Of a stretch of DNA of 64,000 bases, positions 55,119-64,000 are shown piece after piece. The notes below the pieces were generated by a model that saw nothing but the letters and a program-made list of their open reading frames with translations, did no database searches and was not told the origin of the DNA. This DNA is from Symsagittifera roscoffensis (taxonomy: Eukaryota > Xenacoelomorpha > Acoela > Convolutidae). Position numbers and translations under genes: made by a program. The stretch spans positions 21,458,701 to 21,522,700 of the forward strand of contig NC_087063.1 in assembly GCF_963678635.1 (NCBI RefSeq), given 5' to 3'. Position 1 is the first letter of the stretch. Every line of letters starts with the position of its first letter.

Positions 55119-58100
55119 TCGTTTTTTACTTCAGACGGATTTCAAAAAAACAGACTGAGTATGGGTTCCGAAAATCCGAAAACTGATCCGAAAATCAATC
55201 TTTGGATTGCCGAACGAGTTTGCTTGCACAAGGCTAAAATGCGGAGAATCGCATCGCTGCTCGAATCATGCTTTGATGTTTTCAATACGCGAATGGTTCC
55301 ATTTTTAATTCGGGCCCACTTTAGCTGGTCATATTATTTTTCCGAATTTTGAAGAAAACGGAATTTTTATGCTCGGTGTGGTTGTTTTATTCAGTCAATT
55401 TTCGCCGGTCGAAATAAAAATTTTCGACAAAAAAATTTGAACCTCATAGGCGATATCAACTACTTGAGTTCAAACGTAAAATGATATTTAAGCTCAATTT
55501 TTTTTTGTAAAGTTATGGTTGTTTTTAAATTGCCAAATTGGGTAAGTTTTGGAGTAAATTATACACGCTTTGAAGAATTTTTTCATTTTGCTGAGAGTGG
55601 ATTGCGAATTATTTATGCGTGAAGATTTATGCTTCATATTAAAATCGTTCTAATTTGATTTGAGGCTAGCTATAATTGGCCGTACTAATTCCGTACGACT
55701 CAAAATTTTACACTTTAATTTTATCCAAGTTCTTTTCCTAAAAACTATTCGATATGAATCAAGACACTCGGAATATTCAGGGCTTTGCCCTGATATATGG
55801 AAAATCTTGTTTTTTCTTAAAATTTAGCACTTCTATTCGATCTTGACAGTACAAGCATTATAATATATCAAAAAGTTTACTTTTTGAGACCAAAACTATT
55901 CGAAACCAAATAAGAGTCATTCTAAACATCAGTGCAAAGACGATCAATGCGGGAAGATAGTGAAAAAGACAAGCAGCTAGAGATAACCAAAGTTCTCTGA
56001 ACTTTTTTAAATATAAATTCTTCGCAGCAATTCTGATCTAAGTGACTTGAACCTAAACCTATTCAAAAAATTTTATGGCTGAATCACGAGCTGATGTTTT
56101 ATATTGATATCCTTAGGTGCATCTTTCAGTTATATACAAAACTTTAAACCTAAAACCATAATCGTTTGCCGTTGTTAACTGAAGATTTGTATTTCTTAGT
56201 TTCAAAGAAATCATCAATGGAATCTGTTTGAAAGAAAATCCTGGAATCTTTAGTGCATATTTTTGACAAATATTCGTCCCGTTCCATTAATAGTTTTGCT
56301 AAAACATCGTTTTTTATTCTAAAAGCGTCATTCTCATGATCCAGAAAATCGACAAAATCTTCTGGTTCTCCGTTGGGATGGACTAGTTAAACTAAAATTC
56401 TGGTAAAATTCTGCTGGTTGTTATGAATTTTAAAGAAAATAACGGAATATTCGGTCTTGGGATGTAATTTAATCAGCCGAACTTCGAATGAAAAATTGTT
56501 TTAAATATCAGCCTAAAAGTTTTTTGTTTCAAGCTCAAACTCAAAAAGATATATAAGTGAGAATTTTTTTGAAATTATAAAAATTTAGAGATCAACAATT
56601 TGACCTATTTGGGACAAATAATCCATGTGCATTAAAGGGCAATCGAAATACTCAGATTTTCACCCTGATACGAGCAGTCTTGTAATACCGAACTTCGAAG
56701 AAAGTCAGGAATATATCTGCCCGGGGTGGTTTGTTTGTTAGCTTAGACCGATTTCACGAAAGCTGACTGAGCATGGGTAGTGTTCCGAAAATCCAAGAGT
56801 CAAGCCGAAAATCGATCTTTGGATTGCCGAGCGAGTTTGCTTGAGCAAGGCTAAAATGAAGAGAATGGCATCGCAGTTCTAATTTTTAATACGCGACTGG
56901 TTCCACTTTGAATTGAGGCCCTCTTTGTTTGGTCATATTAATGTTCCGTATTTCGAAGAAAAAACGGAAAATTTATGCTCGGTGTGGTTTTGTATTTAAG
57001 TCAATTTTAGCCGATCGAAATAATAGTTCCGACGAAAAAAAATTATAACCCATTGGAGATATCACTCTCCTGAGTTCAAACGTAAAATAATATTTCACCT
57101 CAAATTTTTTTGTAAAGTTCTGAGTGTTTGAATATCGCCAACTTGGCGATGTTTGGGACAAAATCAAGCGCGCTTTGAAGAAATAATTGTATTGCTGAGA
57201 GAACAACGCGAATTATTTATGCGTGGCGAATTATCCCCTACATCTAAGTTGTTCCAAATTTATTTAGAGCGAGCTATAATTTTTCATATTAATTTCCTAA
57301 GATTCACGATTTTAACTTTGATTTTGACTAAATTAACAGGTTTTCAATGTTTTCTTTTCTCAAAAATTATTCGATATGAACCGTGGGAAAATTGAAACAA
57401 TGAAGGCTTTGCTCTGATATACAACAAATTTTGTCTCTTCAAAAAATTTAGCACTTTAATTTGATTTTGACAGTAAAAGCAGTATAATGTATCAAAAATT
57501 TTACTTTTCGAGAACAAAACTGTTCAAAACCAAATAAGGGTCATTCTAAACATTCAGGGCTTTGCGCTGATGTACGAGCAGTTTTGCTTTAAACTGCTCG
57601 TATGACGATCAGTGCAAAAACGATTAGTGCAGGATGATGGTGAAAAAGACGATCAGCTAGAGATAACCAACATTCTCTGAACTCTTTTAATAGTTTCGTC
57701 GCAGCAATTTTGATCTAAGTGACTTGAACCTAAATCTATTTTTAAAAAGTTTTATGAATGAATCACGACTTGATATTTTATATTTAACCTCCTTAGGTGC
57801 ATCTTCCAGTTATATTCAAAACTTTAAACCTAAAAGCATAATCATTTGCAGTTGTTAATTGAAGATTTATATTTCTTATACTCAAAGAAAACATCTATGG
57901 AATTTCTTTGAAAGGTAGTCCTGGAATCTTTTAATGCATAATTTCAACAAATATTAGTCCCATTTAATTAGTCATGTTGCTAAAACATCGTTTTTTATTC
58001 CTAAATTGTCATTCGCATGATACAGAAAAACGACAAAATTCTTCTGGTTCTCCGTTGGGATGGACTCGTTCAACAAAAACATTGAATAGTGTCGGTAAAA

Positions 58101-58881
58101 TTCTACACGTTGTTCCGACTTTTAAAGCAAATTACGGAATATTTGTGCTCGGGATGTATTTTATTCAGACAAGTTTCGGTTTTTTTTTGAAAGGAGATTT
58201 CTTCAAATATCAGCCAAAAAGTGTTGTTGTTCCAAGCTCAAGTTCAAAAAGATATATTACTGACCATTTTTCTGAAATTATAAAAGACTAGAGATCGCAA
58301 ATTTGACCAATTTGGGACAATGAATGGGTTTTGTTAAGGCAAACACTACTCCATGTTCCTTAAAGGGCAGTCCGAATACTCAGGGCATTGCCCTGATAAG
58401 AGCAGTCTTGTTGCTTCAAAGATTGAAGAAAGTGAGGAATATATCTTCCCGGGTTGGTTTAATTTTTAGTTCAGACCGATTTCACAAAAATTGAATAAAT
58501 ATGTGCGGGGTTCAAAAATCCAATAATCGATCCAAAAATCAATCTTTGGATTGCCGAGCAAGTTTGCTTGCACAAGGCTTGAATGCGGAGAATAGCATCG
58601 CTGCTCGAATCATGCTTTGATATTTTCAATACGCGAATGGTTCCAATTCGAATTGAGGCCTACTTTAGTTGGTCATATCATTGTTCCGACTTTCGAAGAA
58701 AATGGAGAAATTATGCTCGGTGTGGTTTTTTTATCCAGTCAATTTTTGCCAAAGGAAATTTTATTTTTCGACAAAAAATTTTTAGCCCCATTGGAGATAT
58801 CAACTTCCTGAGTTCAAACGTAAAAATAAATTTTACCTCAAACGTTTTTTTGCGAAATTCTGAGTGTTTGAAAATTGCCAA
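55119..58881. repeat. R repeat units (second 6.5-kb copy)
   Basis: Counterpart of 48,562-52,352. R units are anchored at gagcagtcttgt near 56,675 and 58,405. No gene recognised; short ORFs such as RIASLLESCFDVFNTRMVP recur because the DNA recurs. Confidence 0.75.
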
Positions 58882-59593
58882 ATTGGCAAGGTTCTGGACA
58901 AAATTATGCGCATTTAAAGAATTTATTCATAAAGCTGAGAGCGGAATGTGAATTATTTATGCGTGGTGAAATACCCCGCACATCAAAATTGTTCAAAATT
59001 TATTTGGGCTAGCTATAATTGGTCGCATTAATTTCGTACGACTCGTAATTTTGCTTTTTGACTTTGTCCAAAATTAACAGGTTTTCAAAATTTGCTTTTC
59101 TTGAAAAAAAAAATTGATATGAATCATGGGACAGTTGAAACAATCAGGGCTTTGCCCTGATTACGAAAAGTCTTGTTTTTTCTGAAAATTTAGCACTTGT
59201 GTTTGATATTGACAGTAAAAGCATCATAATAAATCAAAAGTTTTACTTTTCGAGAACAAAACTATTCGAAACCAAATAAGGGTCATTTTAAACATTCAGG
59301 GTTTTGCGCTGATGTGCGAGCAGTATTGCTTTAGACTGCTCTTTTAACGATCAGTGCAGGATGATGTTGCAAAGACGATCAGTGCAGGATGATGTTGCAA
59401 AGACGATCAGCTAGAGATAAGCAAATCTCTCTGACTTTTTAAAATGAAATCGTCGTATCAATTCTCATCTAAGTGACTTTAACCTGAAGTTATTGAAAAA
59501 GTTTTATGGCTGAATCACGACCTGATATTTTATATTGAACCACCTCAAGTGCATCTTTCATATACATTTAACACTTTAAACCTAAAACCATAA
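58882..59593. repeat. R repeat, end of array
   Basis: Unduplicated continuation of R (attggcaaggttctgg ... tcagggctttgccctga ... gatatt ttatattgaa). A local doubling of agacgatcagtgcaggatga occurs near 59,350-59,395. The array stops at aaaccataatcgt, where repeat S begins. Confidence 0.75.
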
Positions 59594-60290
59594 TCGTTAC
59601 GAGGCCAAACTTTGTTTTTTTTTGTGAATTGTAAGCGGATTCCGCAGCAAGCCAAAATCAGATTTCTCGTGGAATTCGCAACACTGCTACTTTTCTTTGA
59701 TCTTGTTTGCTGTTTTGGATTCCACGTACAAATAAATAAAACACTGTATTGCTCAAAACTGTGCCAAAAACAGGCAACTCGAATCCGCAACAAAATTTGT
59801 GGAATGAGCAACCAATTTTGCGAAATCCGGGACAAATTGTGGAATCCATGAACAATTTATAATATATGTGTTTATTAAATTTGGGCTGTCGAGGAATCCG
59901 CAATTGTAAGTGGAATCCACAAATTGTAAGCGGAATCCGTAAATTGAAAGCGGATTGCGCAAATTGTGAGCGGAATCCCCAAATTGGAAGCGGAATCCGT
60001 AAAAATTTGCAGAATCCACTTACATTTACGGAATTTGCTCACATTTGCGGAATCCGGAACAACTACCTGTATTCGCTCGTTGCGGAATCCGCAACAAAAC
60101 TAATATGCCGACAAAATTTACATTACAGGTATTTGTACGCGGAGTTTACGCAAATTTTGCTGGTGGAATCCACTTACATTTTGGAACATGTTTAAAGACT
60201 TGTTTCAGGAATCCAGGAAGATACAGACACAAAATTGTGCGCCTATCCAGTTTACAGTTTGGCCTCATAATGATCCTTGCAATTGTTAGC
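59594..60290 (+). repeat. Dispersed repeat S, copy 4, expanded internally
   Basis: Starts tacgaggccaaact and gtgaattgtaagcggattcc, as in the other copies. It resumes at about 60,187 with aacatgtttaaagacttgtt, cagacacaaaattgtgcgcc and ggcctcataatgat. About 500 bp of ggaatccgcaa-rich sequence lie between. Confidence 0.7.
59902..60001 (+). repeat. 20-bp minisatellite, five exact-length units
   Basis: Units: aattgtaagtggaatccaca, aattgtaagcggaatccgta, aattgaaagcggattgcgca, aattgtgagcggaatcccca, aattggaagcggaatccgta. Related words continue in both orientations on either side (59,640-60,180). Confidence 0.9.
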
Positions 60291-61016
60291 TCAAGATTTT
60301 CTTTTCCTAGACTCAAAGAAATCATCTGCATATGTAGGAAACCATCGAATGAAATTTATGGATTTCCTAAGCTCTCAACAAAATCACACCTGCAAAAATG
60401 GCAACTTTCAGTGCTTCAGTGATTTGGTGTCTTCAGTGCTGCCCAATATATTAAGATTATTATACTTGAAAACTTCAAAAAGATTGGTTTTTGTTCGTTG
60501 GTGACATTCATATATCCTGATTTTCAGAAATAAACCTTCCTGTTGATTGAACAATGCTTACAAAATTTTTCTGAACAAGTTTCGTTTCGTGTGAAAATCG
60601 AACAATTTTTTCCGGCTTCTTATCTGACGGAAATTATGAGCCGTTCTTAAATCGCCGATATCCAACTTCACAACAGAAAATTGTAGTAAAAATGCTGTAT
60701 CACAAAATATGCCAATACAAAAAAAAGTGAAGCTAGTGATTCACTGATTATGTTTTTTCGTTTCAAATCATCGCCATGTGAGTAATGATAAAAATGATAC
60801 ATCAGTTTTTATATTATTATCATTACTTTTTATGTTTAATAATAACAATAAAACTACAACAAAACATTCTTTACCCTAAATTAAAATAAAAAGCAAATCC
60901 TACGAACTGATCTTTTTAACACCGGAAAGTTTTGTTTGACTCTAGATCGATCAAAACTAAAATGGCTACAATGTTTTTTGTCGCTTCTGTGAAAGTTTGT
61001 GAAAAATTAAAATAAT
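60291..61016. other. No recognised gene
   Basis: AT-rich flank with short ORFs only. No GPCR TM1-TM2-like segment was found upstream of the candidate at 61,017. Confidence 0.3.
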
Positions 61017-61607
61017 TTGCGTGAACAATCTTGCTCGAAAAAATGTACCGAATTCGCAAATCCTGCTCATTTGAACTTGATCCCGCGAGCCCAGAATTTC
61101 ATTTCGAAGCCGTTATATCATGTTGACCTCGCTAACAATTGGTACGGTTTTTTCGTATTCATTACTCTGTTTCTAATTAGTCGATTTCTGGAACTATTAA
61201 CCACAATTTGTAGTGTTACATCCTCGATTGAACGATACGTTTTTGTTTGTCGCCCTGAAATGGGAGATACATGGTTGAGTGACAGTAAAAGGAAACGAAT
61301 ATATGTCGCAATGGTCACGATACTACTTGCTATTTCATCTGCAGACATAGCTAGTCATGCTTCTAACCTCAAAGGGACTTTGTTCACAATAGTGACGTCT
61401 CAAATTCAGGTGTCTTCTTTTAAAGATTCTCTTAGAGGTGTCTTCTCGCAAAGCATTGACCTACCACTATGGCTCAAAAAGCATCTGGTATTTTTTTCAG
61501 GACAAACCAACAATAAGTATGAGTCAAAGCTCGATACAACTCTGTCAACAAATTTTTTCGATAAATTTTTTGCTAAAAACTGGAAGGTAATAAAATTTTA
61601 TGATTAA
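61017..61607 (+). CDS. Rhodopsin-type GPCR-like segment (TM3-TM4), partial gene or pseudogene
   Basis: The open frame contains WYGFFVFITLFLISRFLELL, TTICSVTSSIERYVFVCRPE, then after a basic loop KRKRIYVAMVTILLAISSAD. The SxxSIERYxxVCxP pattern with a hydrophobic helix before it, and a basic-flanked helix after it, fits TM3, the E/DRY motif, the second intracellular loop and TM4 of family-A receptors. The remaining ~85 residues show no TM5. Splice-like sites are present (cag|gtgtct at about 61,407, tttttttcag| at 61,500, aag|gtaata at about 61,587), so the true exon may be shorter. No TM1-2 or TM5-7 was recognised nearby. Peptide-receptor type is a guess. Confidence 0.4.
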   Translation: MREQSCSKKCTEFANPAHLNLIPRAQNFISKPLYHVDLANNWYGFFVFITLFLISRFLELLTTICSVTSSIERYVFVCRPEMGDTWLSDSKRKRIYVAMVTILLAISSADIASHASNLKGTLFTIVTSQIQVSSFKDSLRGVFSQSIDLPLWLKKHLVFFSGQTNNKYESKLDTTLSTNFFDKFFAKNWKVIKFYD

Positions 61608-62683
61608 ATTGAGTTCACTAAAAGAAGATTTATTTCTCTTATCAAATAGATATCAATGCGGTAAACAAAACTTGCATATCTTTAACAATAACACCTTCAT
61701 GTTATCCGGATTGCAACACGTTCACCACGCTCTGGTGGAAAAAAAATTTAAACTAAAGTCTTTACTTTTGAAAAGGTCTATTTGGAATTTTCATACAACA
61801 GCAATGCGACAATAAAGTTGCTGTTTATAGTTTTCAGATGAAGTATACGTTTTTGTCATTTTTTCAGTAACAAATCCAAGTTCAAGGCTGGAAATTTGAC
61901 ATTTGAGCAATGAAATTAATTAAAATGTACTCAAAAATATAAAAACAATATTTTTCATGGAGTTATTAGTCTATTCATCTGAAGTACAACAGAAAATTGT
62001 TTTGAACTGCGAACAATCTTCGCCAGCAAAACAAAAAATTCAACCTTTTGGACTCAAAAACATTATAGTTGTAAATCTTATTAGCTTAAAAGGCTCTCAT
62101 ACAGATTTTCTTCAACATTGGGAAAACGCAAAACATTTTTTTGAAAAAACATAAATTTATTTATTTTACCCAAAACTCAATATTTCAACATCTTGAACGG
62201 AAACTATTTTGCTTCAATTTGATTGGTTAGAAATAGCCAATCAAATTTCAGAACAATTTCAAAATGATTTTTTATACAATCTTAAGTCGACTTATAAACA
62301 ATCCGATTTAGCCAAAAAATTAATTATTTTGAAAACTGTTCATATTTGATAAATTTTTCTGATTAAAGTTTTACCCAGACCAGAAAAGAAACACAGAAAA
62401 AAGCTACAGTAAAAACGCCAAAAATTTTAAAATTCGGCCTTGCTAGAGATCGGCTAAAATTTAAAATGACAGCATTTGTTTTAACAAACGAATAAGTGCG
62501 ATCAGTGTTTTGCTCTCTGTATTAATGATTTGATTACAATAAAAGTGCAAAATTTTTTTGAAGTTTTGGCGGAATACGTAAAAAGAACCAATTTATTTAA
62601 TGACTTTCTAAAACTTAAAATAAATTTAAGTTTACATGTAATTTTTGTCATTCTATATTTTGTTGAGGGAAATCTATGTGAGG
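61608..62683. other. No recognised gene
   Basis: Short plus-strand ORFs (61,600-61,815; 61,957-62,154; 62,530-62,724) lack family resemblance. The last is interrupted by the Merlin insertion. They could be diverged exons of the receptor-like gene, but no helices with GPCR motifs are visible. Confidence 0.3.
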
Positions 62684-62691
62684 GCCTTACC
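62684..62691 (+). repeat. Target site duplication, left copy (GCCTTACC)
   Basis: Identical 8 bp at 63,793-63,800 flank the Merlin element. Confidence 0.9.
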
Positions 62692-63792
62692 GGATCAACC
62701 GTACGATCTCCCCTCCCCCTCTAATGCACCAACCGTAGAATGTCCCCCCAGTGAAATAAACAGTTGAGTGGTAAATATTACAGTTCAGACAGCATAAAAA
62801 TAAGTGATTTGGTTACAGATATTATCAAAGCAGTTGTTATTGCGTCGATATCGATTACGCCACATAAACTATTGAAGATACCAATGTAAAAGAGTTCCGT
62901 GACATCAATCATTTTTATCAGAATTTTTCTGATTCCATAATGATTCAGCATGTTGAGTGTGCACGCCGGTTGAGGGTTCTACAAAGTTTGCTGTGTGATT
63001 CACAGTCCTGTGTCTAAGTCCTGCCTGGGACATTGAGTTACACGCTCTCCGATCGTCTGAACGTACAACCGACCCGGGCTCAACTACGGCCATAATAATT
63101 GGAAGTACGGTATCAGTATCTCGTCGTTCCACTACTTCCATATAGCCGACTGCAGGGCGAATACTTGTGGCTTCAATATCAAAACCCATATTGTCGACTA
63201 CGGTGATTTTTGGTGAAAGCTCAAGGGTTCGACAGCAGATTAGAAAATTTTTTCAGCCATTCATGTCTCGAAAACCTGTCAGGGCATTCGTAATTGTCTT
63301 GTCGTTGAGTCCAGTTTGTAATTGCACATGTTTTTTGAATGTCAAAATGGACCAGAGATAAATATTATGCAAGCATTTACGCAAAAACAACTTTGAATTT
63401 TCAAAAAACTCCGTTTCGAATTGAAAAAAAAAATTTTAAAGCTCGAACAATTTCAGTTTTGGCAGTTCTAAGCATAGCCATCCTTGGATTTTTTAAATTT
63501 TGTCCAAAAAACATTTTAAATTACTTGCTACAGGTTTTTGGGCAAGCAATCAAACCTGAATGCTTGAAATGCAAAAAAAATGTTATTATGTCAGCAAGGC
63601 AAAATTTTGTTGTCACAATTCATCCTTTAAGTTAATTGAATAGTTGAACGGAAAATACAATTCGAAATTTTCTAAAAGTTTTCTGATTGGTTAAAATTAC
63701 CTCAGCGTACGAATAATCTGGGTAGGATATTCTACCAAACCTACAATTTCCCGCCATAATCGATTGGGGAGGGTGAATTGTACGGTTGATCC
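62692..63792 (-). mobile_element. Merlin (IS1595/IS1016-related) DNA transposon, 1,101 bp
   Basis: The ends are inverted: left GGATCAACCGTACGATCTCC, right end read inverted GGATCAACCGTACAATTCAC. They are flanked by a perfect 8-bp duplication, GCCTTACC; Merlin elements characteristically make 8-9 bp duplications. It encodes a decayed ISXO2-like DDE transposase on the minus strand. Its termini are the source or sister of the ~318-bp MITEs at 37.2, 42.6, 46.3 and 52.8 kb. Confidence 0.9.
62905..63340 (-). pseudogene. Merlin transposase, decayed
   Basis: The C-terminal open frame (62,905-63,189) reads ERRDTDTVLPIIMAVVEPGS, VVRSDDRRACNSMSQAGLRH, RTVNHTANFVEPSTGVHTQH and AESLWNQKN. This is the core of the ISXO2-like/IS1595 DDE transposases: RxxxTLLPII, the SDxWxAY block with the second catalytic Asp, and the NHxxxFVdPxTGxHTQxIESxW signature. 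Before it, in another frame, QLQTGLNDKTITNALTGF resembles the N-terminal helix-turn-helix portion. The region between, which should carry the first catalytic Asp, is not recognisable. The W of SDxW is Arg here. A complete enzyme would cut and paste the element; this copy cannot. Confidence 0.85.
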
Positions 63793-63800
63793 GCCTTACC
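63793..63800 (+). repeat. Target site duplication, right copy (GCCTTACC)
   Basis: Matches 62,684-62,691 exactly. Confidence 0.9.
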
Positions 63801-64000
63801 CAACTAAACTCATTAATTTTCCAAGAATCATGAACTCACAACATTTTTTGTACGGCTTGGATTGAGTGATAAAATAACGACGAGGACACCATAGATTTCT
63901 GCTCTTCGAACAGACTAGTTCTTTGTAAATGTAGTGCCGTTGTAAACATAACAAAAATTAAAGGTTTTTAATCAAAAATATGAACTTCAATCGAATTTCA
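63801..64000. other. No recognised feature
   Basis: Unique-looking flank to the window edge; nothing supportable. Confidence 0.3.

Larger units (their letters stand above)
52353..58881. repeat. 6.5-kb tandem duplication, unit 2
   Basis: Homologous along its whole length to unit 1, with an offset of 6,510-6,529 bp. It ends at gaaaattgccaa and then continues attggcaaggttc, which is the original continuation of R. The junction at 52,352/52,353 shows at most a base or two of shared sequence. Confidence 0.9.

Noticed and set aside
59902..60001. CRISPR-like array
   Set aside because: Repeats are directly adjacent with no spacers and diverge in sequence; this is a eukaryotic minisatellite.
59753..60422. 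Overlapping ORFs with repeated IRN/NPQ or GFR/DSA patterns
   Set aside because: The apparent protein repeats come from the 20-bp minisatellite; both strands are open in several frames.
63339..63635. Plus-strand 98-codon ORF with a C-x2-C pair inside the Merlin element
   Set aside because: Antisense to the transposase remnant; the minus strand in this stretch gives transposase-like words.

Overview
This is an AT-rich, gene-poor, repeat-dominated stretch of a eukaryotic nuclear genome, most likely an invertebrate animal. There are no operons, no closely packed long ORFs and no ribosome-binding-site pattern. The recognisable coding matter is animal-type transposon debris: a Ty3/Gypsy LTR retrotransposon family, a Penelope-like GIY-YIG endonuclease fragment and a Merlin DNA transposon. 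A few candidate host exons are also present. The sequence does not let me name a phylum.

Layout. 1-3.4 kb: nothing recognised. 3.4-3.8 kb: Penelope-type GIY-YIG remnant (minus strand). 4.2-5.15 kb: MITE-like element with CCCGGG-starting inverted ends between TA dinucleotides. 5.6 kb: degenerate tRNA-like/SINE-like sequence. 7.8-10.9 kb: diverged repeat copies, one split by an 833-bp inverted-terminal element (called Q here) whose empty site survives at 8.4 kb. 11.58-15.3 kb: two ORF exons with matching splice phase that together suggest a multi-pass membrane protein gene. Its intron holds a dispersed repeat, a 21-bp-type minisatellite and a long palindrome. 15.3-17.3 kb: a 983-bp tandem duplication carrying a 45-bp-arm hairpin. 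17.3-31 kb: decayed repeats, including a family (P) in three partial copies.

31.2-47 kb: Ty3/Gypsy copies on the minus strand. Copy A is bounded by two ~318-bp TGT...ACA LTRs. Copies B and C are a recent 3.66-kb tandem duplication. All are broken: protease reads DSP or ESP where the family has DSG/DTG, and reverse transcriptase in B and C reads YLGE at the YxDD position. Each right LTR is followed by a short Merlin-derived MITE. 45.8-58.9 kb: a 6.5-kb tandem duplication built on a ~1.7-kb repeat (R) that looks like a dimer of ~0.85-kb halves, with a captured fragment containing Q in each unit. 59.6-60.3 kb: a dispersed repeat (S) from whose interior a 20-bp minisatellite has grown. 61.0-61.6 kb: a GPCR-like TM3-TM4 segment. 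62.69-63.79 kb: a 1,101-bp Merlin element with a perfect 8-bp target duplication, apparently the relative that explains the MITEs.

The window is best read as a locus shaped by nested transposon insertion and repeated segmental tandem duplication. I see no evidence for a functional multi-gene system. The most informative items are the Merlin/MITE pair, the Q element with its empty site, the ordered tandem duplications and the putative two-exon membrane protein gene.
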